From positions 1-6,133 of the forward strand of contig DAIRGS010000392.1 in assembly GCA_036794395.1 (NCBI GenBank): 6,133 bases of DNA, written 5' to 3'. The DNA is from DASXMX01 sp036794395. Lineage in GTDB: Bacteria; Planctomycetota; Phycisphaerae; Tepidisphaerales; Tepidisphaeraceae. The notes beneath the pieces were generated by a model that saw only the letters and a program-made list of their open reading frames with translations, was not told where the DNA came from and searched no databases. The translations under genes and the position numbers were made by a program. This document shows, in pieces, positions 1-5,420 of the stretch (its first letter is position 1; each line of letters begins with the position of its first letter).

Positions 1-918
1 CGAACCCCAGCCGCCAGGCATCACGGCTCATCAGGCGGCCGGCGCTGCGGCAATCGCCGCGGGTCACGGCTCGACTGAGCTCGCCGAAGTCCGACACCTG
101 GCGGTGTTCCATTTCGTGGTCGTAGAACATCACCGCCTTAAACTCCTTGTAACGCTGGTCCGTCCCGCGTTTGACTTGCCTGAGCCGGGGCTTGACCCCC
201 TGGCGCCTCGATCGTTTCTCCATGACCTTGCGACGACGGGATTGCTTCTCGGCGTCGGTGATCGTCGGCGCCATGAACCCGTCGCTGTTGAGGTAGACCA
301 GCGACTTGCCATCAGGGCGTTTGCACTGGCTGGCGTGCCACGTGGGCTCAAGTTCGCCGCTCCCCGCCAGTTTCAGCGCCGCCTTGCCATCGGCTTCGAC
401 CGCCTGTCGCAGCGTTTCGGTGGAAAGGCTCAGCTGCGCCGCCCTCCGGAGGTGGTCGGCGGTCATTTCGAAGCTGCGCGAGGCCCGGTTCAACTCCACG
501 CACAATTGCCGCGTCGCCACGCTGAGGGTGTTATGCGCCGCGTCGAGCAACTCATCGCTGGGGGTGGTGGTTCCTTCGCCGCCAGAGTGATAGTGCCGTC
601 GCCGCAAAGATACCCATCCATCGACGCTCAGCGTCGAACGCGGCTCGGGCCCCTTATTCCGCTTCTTCTTGAGCGTTTGTCGGTCCACCGGGGGAAAAAG
701 CCCCCCTCCGCCTCATCCACCCGCATTTGCAGCGCCGTCTCGAAAGTCTTGCGGCGAAACTCCGTCATCAACTCCAATACCTGCACTTCGCTGCCACTGA
801 TCCATTGGCCGTTGGGCGCCTGATTCACCGCCTCGGCGACCCGCCGCATGGTCTGCTCGAATTCGCTTCGCATCTGCTCGATGAACCGATCCCCCGACAT
901 CCGGACCTGCCGTTCCAT
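1..918 (-). CDS. ISKra4-family transposase, 3'-truncated by window edge, two reading frames
   Basis: This is the N-terminal 306 residues of a DDE-type transposase that cuts and rejoins the ends of its own insertion sequence. Frame A (918 to 700) gives residues 1-73, beginning MERQVRMSGDRFIEQM and ending FETALQMRVDEAEGG. The protein then continues, one base back, in a second frame that is open from 700 to the window edge (residues 74-306). Family signatures in the second part are RNKGPEPRSTLSVDGWVSLR (90-105), VYLNSDGFMAPTITDAEK (208-225, D213 probably the first catalytic aspartate), DQRYKEFKAVMFYDHEMEHR (254-273) and TRGDCRSAGRLMSRDA (286-301). This order is known from ISKra4-type transposases abundant in planctomycetes. 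Without the frame change, frame A stops at 628 after 96 residues. The start at 918 is chosen because AAAGGAG lies 7 bases upstream; an upstream ATG at 969 lacks this. The gene could be active by programmed frameshifting or be a pseudogene. The C-terminal half lies outside the window. Confidence 0.85.
694..706 (-). other. Frame-change point (possible -1 slip site) in the transposase
   Basis: On the minus strand the heptamer G GGG GGC (706-700) is followed directly by C TTT TTC (700-694). In frame A both have the X XXY YYZ layout that favours a -1 shift, although the second has a mismatch at its first base. Moving back one base joins the two halves of the transposase without losing family similarity. 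A short palindrome, CGGT-GG-ACCG (690-681), begins 9 bases downstream of the first heptamer, the usual place for a stimulatory hairpin, but it is small. Seen: the two frames, the runs and the palindrome. Inferred: programmed shifting. A one-base indel or sequencing error in the homopolymers would look the same. Confidence 0.5.
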
Positions 919-925
919 GGCGACA

Positions 926-932
926 CTCCTTT
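926..932 (-). promoter_or_regulatory. Shine-Dalgarno site of the transposase gene
   Basis: AAAGGAG on the minus strand lies 7 bases before the ATG at 918-916. It is the best ribosome-binding match in the window, and it decides the transposase start in favour of 918 over the upstream in-frame ATG at 969. Confidence 0.7.
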
Positions 933-1088
933 GGGGCCATCCCTTGGCCAGCGCGTTACATCCCCACAACAGGAGGTAGCGTACCCGATTTCACGGAACG
1001 TCCCGAAAAATTGGGCACACCCACTCACGGTAAGGTGCGGTGTCCCGCCCGTCCCGTCAAATGCGTCTGTTAGCCTGTTACCTTTCCC

Positions 1089-1106
1089 CCTGATTGCTTT
1101 ATCAGG
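1089..1106. promoter_or_regulatory. Small perfect inverted repeat upstream of the kinase
   Basis: CCTGAT-TGCTTT-ATCAGG is a perfect 6-bp inverted repeat with a 6-base loop, 43 bases before the kinase start. It could be an operator, a hairpin in the mRNA leader, or chance. No convincing -35/-10 pair was found in 933-1149. The kinase itself has only a weak purine-rich leader (GGGGATGGGATGAG) before its ATG. Confidence 0.25.
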
Positions 1107-1149
1107 AATGTGTGCGACGTGTACGATGCTCGCGGGGATGGGATGAGTT

Positions 1150-3672
1150 ATGAACAAATGCCCAAAATGCTCGACGGAATTCTCTGCGGACACCGCAGGC
1201 GGGTTGTGCCCGGCATGTCTGCTGAGGCAGGGCTTGGAATCCCAGTCCGGAGTTACTGATGGACCGGAAATCCCGACAGTCGCCGCGCCAATGTCGGCGC
1301 GCGTCGTCGGCCCGGTCCTTCCACCGGAGCAGTTGGTGGCCCTCTTGCCGCAGTTCGATCAGATCGAACTCATCGGCCGCGGCGGCATGGGCGTGGTCTA
1401 TAAAGCCCGACAGAAAAATTTGGACCGCTCGGTTGCGTTGAAGGTTCTGTCCCCGGAGGTTGCGGGTGCCGCGGGGTTCTCCGAGCGATTCGCACGCGAA
1501 GCCCGCGCGATGGCGCGGCTGAGTCATCCCAATATCGTTGCGGTCTACGACTTCGGCTGCGTCCAGCACGCGGGCGCCGATCTGTACTACCTGACCATGG
1601 AGTTCGTGGATGGCTCAAATCTTCGGGCCCTGCTCAAGCAACTGTCACCCCCACAAGCATTGGCGATTGTCCCGCAAATCTGCCAAGCGTTGCAGTTTGC
1701 CCACGACATCGGGATCGTTCACCGGGATATCAAGCCGGAGAACATCCTGGTTGACAAAAAGGGCCCGGTCAAGATCGCGGATTTCGGCGTGGCCAAGCTG
1801 CTCGAGCAGGCGCGAACGCCATCCGATTACACGCTCACCCAGCCTGATATGGCGATGGGCACGCCCAGTTACATGGCCCCCGAGCAACTCGAGCGGCCGA
1901 TGGAAGTCGATCACCGCGCCGATCTCTACTCGCTGGGTGTGGTATTCTACGAAATGCTGACGGGCCAGCTTCCCAAGGGGAGATTTCTGCTACCGTCACA
2001 AATGGTGCAAATCGATGTGCGGCTTGATGAAGTTGTTCTGAAAGCACTGGAGCACGACCGCGAACTGCGATACCAGCACGCCAGCGAAGTGCAGACGTCC
2101 GTCGAATCGGTGCGCAATGCGCCGCGGTCGTCCCCGGCGGCAATGCCTGCCCCGGCCGACCCCGCGGCCGCCGGGGTGCCGCCGTCTTCCGCGCCTGATC
2201 CTCCATTGTCCGCCCAGGCCTTGGCACATGCGGGCGAACTGCCTCCGTCACCCCGGCTTTCACGCATGGCGGTCGTTGCGCCGCTGTGCGGAAGCGTCGG
2301 ACTTGTTGGACTGGCTCAGGCCCTGAGGGCAATCCTCTCTCATGTTCACCAGATTACTGATTCATCGGGAACACACTGGGGGCCGACTTGGGCAATTGAC
2401 GAACTATCTGCAGGCCTGATCCTGTTGGGATTGTCCGCGGCCGGCATGACGCTGCTCGGAGCGATCGCGGTAGCGCAGATTCGCCGCTCGCCGGAAAAGT
2501 TGTACGGCCTGCGTCTGGCGCTCTTAGCGGTGCTGTTTTATCCGCTGTTGCTGCTGGATGCCGTGGTGTTGGCGGCGTTCCTCGTCCCGCTCCTTTTGTT
2601 CAGCGTCGACCCTGCTCACGGGGCTGCGCCCTCAACGAGCTTCAGCAAAACCGGCGTATTTATCATCCTTCTCGCGGTTGCAGTGTTTTCTTTTCCGCTG
2701 GATGGACTGGTGTATTGGTTGCTCTGGCGAAAGCTGCGGATTTCAAAGAAGCGGCCAACCAAGCCCATGCCGAGCGCGCGGCAGATCGTCAGCGGTGAGC
2801 CCGCGGTTGAAGCCTCTGCTGCTTCCTGGCAGCCGGCTTTTTTCCGTCGCATTGGCAAACCGATACTCCTGCTCACTGCGGCCATCGGCATGCTGTCGAT
2901 CATCGCCGCCGCGATCGCACCGGATAACCGGTGGCCGCTCACCGTCATGTTCACTGTGGTCCCGTTATCGTTTTCCATACTGCTTCTTGGCTTCGTCCTA
3001 CAGCACAGGCGCGACCAGGAGCGGTTGATCGATCAGGCCGCGGTCAAACCGTCGGCACCAAGCCGAGAACTGCTCGGTTGGGCGTGGGGACTGCTGGCCG
3101 TCCTATTTTTCTGCCTCCTGTACCACGCCGGTGGGCTCAATTGGCAATCCGTTGACCTCTCCGCCACGCTGGACAAAGGCCTAAGCCACCCTTGGCGCGA
3201 GAACCTGACCCTCGGTGCAACTTCTTTCCCGATGGGCGGAATCAGTGCCAGCCTGGCGCTCCTGATCGGCGGCTCTCTCGCGTTCCTGCACAAGACGCCA
3301 AAGCTCCGTGCCACACGGGCCAACATCATCACCCTTACCAGCCTGGCGGTGTCCCTCTTTCTCCTCACCTCAATTCTCGACTCTCCGCCCAACGACGTGC
3401 ACTACAACTTCCCCCAGGCCCGCGCACTGGCTGAAAGACCACAGACGCCCGCCGGTTATAACGCCTGGCTGGATCAAATCGATCGCGGGATGGCCGCTAT
3501 CAGCGAGCCTTGGAAAGACACGATCGACATCAAGGTTCATAAGGAAAAGCTCGCCGGCCCCGTCATCGCCCTCATGCCCGCACTGGGGCTCGTGCTGGTT
3601 GGCGCGATGATGTATTACCAAGCTACGCCCCGCGGCAAAAAGCTCCGCGTTCCCGGAGTTAACCCGAGCTGA
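1150..3672 (+). CDS. Membrane-anchored Ser/Thr protein kinase with N-terminal zinc ribbon
   Basis: An 840-residue Hanks-type kinase that should transfer phosphate from ATP to Ser/Thr of partner proteins. Residues 4-23 form a zinc ribbon (C4-x2-C7, C20-x2-C23) of the CPxCLL type common on planctomycete kinases; it supports the start at 1150. The kinase domain (about 70-320) has the glycine loop GRGGMG (76-81), VALK with K98, the alpha-C glutamate E117, HRDIKPEN (191-198, catalytic D193), DFG (211-213) and APE (243-245). All key residues are present, so it should be active, and it is an RD kinase. A Pro/Ala-rich linker (about 323-370) leads to a tail with roughly ten hydrophobic segments (near 375, 420-445, 452-486, 502-526, 570-592, 597-617, 641-660, 694-713, 724-743, 803-822). 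A polar stretch (about 744-800) lies between the last two and is probably extracytoplasmic. The SAAGMTLLGAIAVAQIRRS stretch (429-447) resembles tails I recall from other planctomycete kinases. The sigma factor follows after 6 bases, making it the likely partner. The signal sensed is unknown. Confidence 0.93.
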   Translation: MNKCPKCSTEFSADTAGGLCPACLLRQGLESQSGVTDGPEIPTVAAPMSARVVGPVLPPEQLVALLPQFDQIELIGRGGMGVVYKARQKNLDRSVALKVLSPEVAGAAGFSERFAREARAMARLSHPNIVAVYDFGCVQHAGADLYYLTMEFVDGSNLRALLKQLSPPQALAIVPQICQALQFAHDIGIVHRDIKPENILVDKKGPVKIADFGVAKLLEQARTPSDYTLTQPDMAMGTPSYMAPEQLERPMEVDHRADLYSLGVVFYEMLTGQLPKGRFLLPSQMVQIDVRLDEVVLKALEHDRELRYQHASEVQTSVESVRNAPRSSPAAMPAPADPAAAGVPPSSAPDPPLSAQALAHAGELPPSPRLSRMAVVAPLCGSVGLVGLAQALRAILSHVHQITDSSGTHWGPTWAIDELSAGLILLGLSAAGMTLLGAIAVAQIRRSPEKLYGLRLALLAVLFYPLLLLDAVVLAAFLVPLLLFSVDPAHGAAPSTSFSKTGVFIILLAVAVFSFPLDGLVYWLLWRKLRISKKRPTKPMPSARQIVSGEPAVEASAASWQPAFFRRIGKPILLLTAAIGMLSIIAAAIAPDNRWPLTVMFTVVPLSFSILLLGFVLQHRRDQERLIDQAAVKPSAPSRELLGWAWGLLAVLFFCLLYHAGGLNWQSVDLSATLDKGLSHPWRENLTLGATSFPMGGISASLALLIGGSLAFLHKTPKLRATRANIITLTSLAVSLFLLTSILDSPPNDVHYNFPQARALAERPQTPAGYNAWLDQIDRGMAAISEPWKDTIDIKVHKEKLAGPVIALMPALGLVLVGAMMYYQATPRGKKLRVPGVNPS

Positions 3673-3678
3673 AATCTA

Positions 3679-4416
3679 ATGAATTGCCGGCCACACGAGC
3701 ACGTGGGTAAGGATTATTTTGCGACGACCCGCTGGACGGTGGTTCTCGCCGCCGGCACGGGATCCCCCCAAGCCAATCAGGCACTGGCCCAGTTATGTCA
3801 GAACTATTGGGTGCCCCTTTATGCTTACCTCCGAAAAAAGGGACATAAGCCGGCTGATGCCGAGGACATCGTGCAGGCCTTCCTGGCAAGACTGATCGAA
3901 AAGACCGCCCTGGCGGCGGCGGACCCCAATCGAGGGCGATTCCGGTCCTTTCTGATCTCTTCGCTTCAGAATTTCGTGGCCAATCGTCGCGATCGGGAAC
4001 TGGCTCACAAGCGTGGCGGGAATCTGAAGAAGTTCAGCCTTGATTTCAACACCGCCGAAGAAGCCTACCACCGCGAACCCTGGACGGACCTGACCCCGGA
4101 GAAAATCTTCGATCGCCGGTGGGCGATCGATTTGCTGAATCTGGTGTTAAGTCGTCTCCAGGATGAATACGCAAAGTCGGGCAAGTCCAAACTGTACGAA
4201 CGGCTTCGACCCGCGCTCACGGGCGATGCTCAGGGCATTGGATACGCCGAGATTGCCTCGGAGCTTCAAATCTCCTCCGACGCGATCAAGATGGCCGTTA
4301 GCCGGATGCGAAAGCGTTACCGGGAATTGCTCCGTCAGAACATCGCTGATACGGTCGCCTCGCCCGAAGACGTTGACGACGAGCTTCGACACCTGTTCTC
4401 GGCGCTTTCAGGTTGA
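3679..4416 (+). CDS. ECF-type sigma-70 factor linked to the kinase
   Basis: A 245-residue sigma factor that should direct RNA polymerase to a dedicated promoter set. The N-terminus carries KDYFATTRWTVVLAAG (11-26), typical of planctomycete/verrucomicrobial ECF factors. Region 2 spans about 38-108, with NYWVPLYAYLRKKGHKPADA followed by the acidic EDIVQAFLARL. Region 4 is a helix-turn-helix at about 186-220 (GYAEIASELQISSDAIKMAV, then SRMRKRYRELLRQ). The regions are separated by a long linker (about 109-185), and the protein ends in an acidic EDVDDELRHLFSALSG tail. The gene lies 6 bases behind the kinase with no strong ribosome-binding site of its own, so translation probably depends on the kinase message. 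No anti-sigma gene is present, in line with known ECF groups governed by Ser/Thr kinases (for example EcfP with its kinase in Vibrio parahaemolyticus). Direct phosphorylation here is inference. The ATG at 3679 is the only good start that keeps the conserved N-terminus. Confidence 0.9.
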   Translation: MNCRPHEHVGKDYFATTRWTVVLAAGTGSPQANQALAQLCQNYWVPLYAYLRKKGHKPADAEDIVQAFLARLIEKTALAAADPNRGRFRSFLISSLQNFVANRRDRELAHKRGGNLKKFSLDFNTAEEAYHREPWTDLTPEKIFDRRWAIDLLNLVLSRLQDEYAKSGKSKLYERLRPALTGDAQGIGYAEIASELQISSDAIKMAVSRMRKRYRELLRQNIADTVASPEDVDDELRHLFSALSG

Positions 4417-4484
4417 TCTTCCGCAACGCTTGGAACACTTTGACGGGGCGGCTCGGAAACCTCCGAACTTCTCGGGGACGGTCT

Positions 4485-4516
4485 AAAAGCCGCAAGAGTG
4501 AAAAGCCGCAAGAGTG
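4485..4516. repeat. Exact two-copy tandem repeat, 16-bp unit
   Basis: AAAAGCCGCAAGAGTG occurs twice back to back (4485-4500 and 4501-4516), about 70 bases after the sigma-factor stop. The second copy ends inside the direct repeat that borders the MITE-like element. The stretch 4417-4484 holds only a weak hairpin (TCGGA-AACC-TCCGA, 4453-4466) without a T-run, so no terminator can be called for the kinase/sigma unit. Confidence 0.85.
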
Positions 4517-4524
4517 ACATCCAT
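4514..4524. repeat. Left direct repeat of the MITE-like element
   Basis: GTGACATCCAT directly abuts the left inverted end and is identical to 4636-4646, so it is probably a target-site duplication. Confidence 0.6.
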
Positions 4525-4565
4525 GAATGCCATTGCCTTAAGCCTGTGCTGGCAATTTCCAGACA

Positions 4566-4581
4566 AAAAAGTGTGCTTTTT
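4566..4581. other. AT-rich hairpin inside the MITE-like element
   Basis: AAAAAG-TGTG-CTTTTT is a perfect 6-bp stem with a 4-base loop. The T-run on the plus strand (and on the minus strand by symmetry) could give a weak bidirectional terminator, but no GC-rich stem supports this. Confidence 0.35.
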
Positions 4582-4586
4582 AACTC

Positions 4587-4615
4587 CAATTACGCGGCTG
4601 AGGCCGTCGGAATTG
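4587..4615. other. GC-rich hairpin inside the MITE-like element
   Basis: The 29-base segment folds as CAATT/AATTG, one A-G mismatch, CG/CG, a single T bulge, then CGGC-TGAG-GCCG. It ends one base before the right inverted end begins. Together with the outer 20-bp ends and the 4566-4581 hairpin, it would make a branched cruciform or RNA fold. Confidence 0.5.
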
Positions 4616-4635
4616 GGCTTAAGTGAATGGCATTC

Positions 4636-4646
4636 GTGACATCCAT
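4636..4646. repeat. Right direct repeat of the MITE-like element
   Basis: GTGACATCCAT directly abuts the right inverted end. Its first 8 bases (4636-4643) also pair with GATGTCAC at 4662-4669, giving a perfect 8-bp inverted repeat with an 18-base loop just outside the element. Confidence 0.6.
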
Positions 4647-4665
4647 CAAATTGGAATGACAGATG

Positions 4666-4695
4666 TCACCTTTGCAGCCTTCACCTTTGCAGCCT
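4666..4695. repeat. Exact two-copy tandem repeat, 15-bp unit
   Basis: TCACCTTTGCAGCCT occurs twice back to back (4666-4680 and 4681-4695). Its first bases overlap the arm of the small inverted repeat 4636-4643/4662-4669. Confidence 0.85.
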
Positions 4696-4883
4696 CGTAA
4701 GCATTTAGCGCGACCGCTCGGAATTTCATTTCCAATTTCATTGTTTTTTCCCACATCCAAACCTGCGGAAGGGACGGCCCTAGCGCCCTACGAGCGGCAT
4801 GCGCCAATTATTTCGCATCTTCAAATTCGGTTGTTCTTACTTCGGTTGCAATGCTCACAGAGAAGTTGCAGGTTGCGTACAGC
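4696..4883. other. Non-coding stretch with no recognised feature
   Basis: No gene with family resemblance or a ribosome-binding site is visible on either strand. The only structure seen is an imperfect 12-bp duplication (AATTTCATT at 4722-4730 and again at 4734-4742), followed by a short T-run. An open frame at 4663-4977 crosses the N gap and is not credible. Confidence 0.5.
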
Positions 4884-4907
4884 GCGGCATTGGGGGCGGC
4901 ATTGGGG
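4884..4907. repeat. Exact two-copy tandem repeat, 12-bp unit
   Basis: GCGGCATTGGGG occurs twice back to back (4884-4895 and 4896-4907). The last four bases also begin the 24-bp inverted repeat around the gap. Confidence 0.85.
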
Positions 4908-4969
4908 TCGACTCTTGACATTTGACATTGCTGNNNNNNNNNNGCTGTCAAATGTCAAGAGTCGACCCC
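4904..4969. repeat. 24-bp perfect inverted repeat enclosing the assembly gap
   Basis: The left arm 4904-4927 (starting GGGGTCGACTCTTGACATT) and the right arm 4946-4969 (ending GTCAAGAGTCGACCCC) are perfect reverse complements over 24 bases. The loop contains TTGCTG, ten Ns and GC. A 16-base part of the right arm recurs with one mismatch at 5040-5055. This has the look of a dispersed palindromic repeat of the REP or IS200/IS605-end kind, but no transposase is next to it. Such hairpins commonly break assemblies. Confidence 0.75.
4934..4943. other. Assembly gap (10 Ns)
   Basis: Ten undetermined bases. Exactly ten is a common placeholder size, so the true distance is unknown. The gap lies in the loop of a perfect inverted repeat, so the join of left and right parts should be treated as provisional. 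Confidence 0.97.
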
Positions 4970-5074
4970 GTTTGTGATCCGACCCCGTTTGTGATCCCCG
5001 GTTGGCGCCCCCCCTCCGTTGGAGTCGACCCCGGTTGGAGTCAAGAGTCCACCCCGGTTGGAGACCCCGGTTGG
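4964..5074. repeat. Irregular repeat array with CCCCGGTTGG-like core
   Basis: GACCCCGTTTGTGATCC occurs twice exactly (4964-4980 and 4981-4997). It is followed by related cores TCCCCGGTTGG (4995-5005) and ACCCCGGTTGG at 5028-5038, 5051-5061 and 5064-5074. GTTGGAGTC also recurs. Spacing is irregular (11-33 bases), so this is not CRISPR-like. The array starts inside the right arm of the gap-flanking inverted repeat and stops just before sequence that resembles the first membrane-protein paralog. It probably grew by local duplication of one repeat. Confidence 0.7.
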
Positions 5075-5076
5075 AC

Positions 5077-5420
5077 CGATCTCAATTCGATCCGACTGGA
5101 GACTGGCAACCTACCGCAACGATGAGCATCTTTATTGATAAGGTGCGGTCGTTCGCAGGATTCACGTTCGGTCGCGGAAGTGACGCTATTCAAGGTCGAT
5201 TAGCCGTCTACGATTACACGGAATTCGCTGGTCCTTTCTGGCCTATCGCGATCGCTCTTTCAATCTTCCGTCACTTTTTGCCGCAGGAAGGTTTAAGCGA
5301 TTTGTTCGGGTTCGACTAAACCATTGCATTGTTTGTTCCTACGATCTCACGGGTAACGTCAGCGGCACCTGCCCGGAATGTGGGAAATGTGTTTCGCAGG
5401 AGTCAGAGGCCATAGCGTGA
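5077..5420 (+). pseudogene. 5'-truncated, frameshifted membrane protein with C-terminal zinc ribbon
   Basis: This is a remnant of the paralog family described at 5417-6046. One frame reads FDPTGDWQPTATMSIFIDK, then RSFAGFTFGRG, up to FAGPFWPIAIAL, the expected start of a membrane segment, and stops at 5319. A second frame continues with LPSLFAAGRFKRFVRVRL and then a zinc ribbon CIVCSYDLTGNVSGTCPECG (cysteines at 5325, 5334, 5370 and 5379), ending at the TGA 5418-5420. Joining the frames needs a one-base loss between about 5250 and 5280, giving TM-basic-ribbon, the same C-terminal order as its neighbour. No N-terminal anchor is visible; the repeat array occupies that place. An internal ATG at 5122 would give a 65-residue product but has no ribosome-binding site. 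The upstream limit is a guess. A base-calling error could mimic the frameshift, but not the missing 5' part. Confidence 0.6.

Larger units (their letters stand above)
1..1030 (-). mobile_element. Partial ISKra4-type insertion sequence, transposase-proximal end
   Basis: The element is inferred from the transposase gene. Its transposase-proximal end should lie between the gene's ribosome-binding site (932) and the kinase start (1150). The exact border cannot be set, because the other end, which would reveal the terminal inverted repeat, is outside the window. The value 1030 is only a guess, placed near the end of the stretch GGGTGTGCCCAA as read on the minus strand (around 1010-1025). Confidence 0.4.
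4525..4635. mobile_element. MITE-like element with 20-bp inverted ends and 11-bp flanking direct repeats
   Basis: The left end GAATGCCATTGCCTTAAGCC (4525-4544) matches the reverse complement of the right end GGCTTAAGTGAATGGCATTC (4616-4635) at 18 of 20 positions. The 111-bp unit is flanked immediately by the perfect 11-bp direct repeat GTGACATCCAT (4514-4524 and 4636-4646), which looks like a target-site duplication. It has no coding capacity, so it would need a transposase in trans. Inverted ends of this length with an 11-bp duplication fit IS4-type elements, but no family can be named from sequence alone. The interior carries two further hairpins (4566-4581 and 4587-4615). Alternatively it is a fixed palindromic repeat whose flanks belong to the repeat. 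Confidence 0.65.

Noticed and set aside
104..823. Long plus-strand open frame (239 residues) opposite the transposase
   Set aside because: It is antisense to a recognisable transposase, has no ribosome-binding site, and reads as Arg/Pro/Leu-rich shadow sequence of high-GC DNA.
1102..1569. Minus-strand open frames over the kinase gene (also 1645-1914, 1835-2332, 2616-2978, 3033-3392)
   Set aside because: The sense strand encodes a kinase with all conserved motifs. The antisense frames show no family features and no start signals.
4566..4581. Rho-independent terminator for the kinase/sigma operon
   Set aside because: The stem is nearly all A-T and lies inside the MITE-like element about 150 bases after the stop, so it is too weak to call.
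4522..4638. tRNA or other cloverleaf RNA
   Set aside because: The fold is branched but the outer stem is about 20 bp, with no anticodon arm, T-loop or CCA. The flanking direct repeats point to a mobile element instead.
4663..4977. Open frame running through the N gap
   Set aside because: It depends on undetermined bases, covers repeats and an inverted repeat, and has no recognisable motif.
4964..5074. CRISPR-like array
   Set aside because: The cores are only about 10 bases, degenerate and irregularly spaced, with no spacers of even length and no cas genes.
5002..5121. Extension of the first paralog upstream to the ATG at 5002
   Set aside because: Most of this stretch is the CCCCGGTTGG repeat array; the Trp/Arg/Pro-rich translation is a product of the repeats.
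5378..5416. ATG at 5378 as the start of the intact membrane protein
   Set aside because: The added residues lie inside the previous gene's zinc ribbon in another frame. The GTG at 5417 matches the family start and forms the GTGA overlap.
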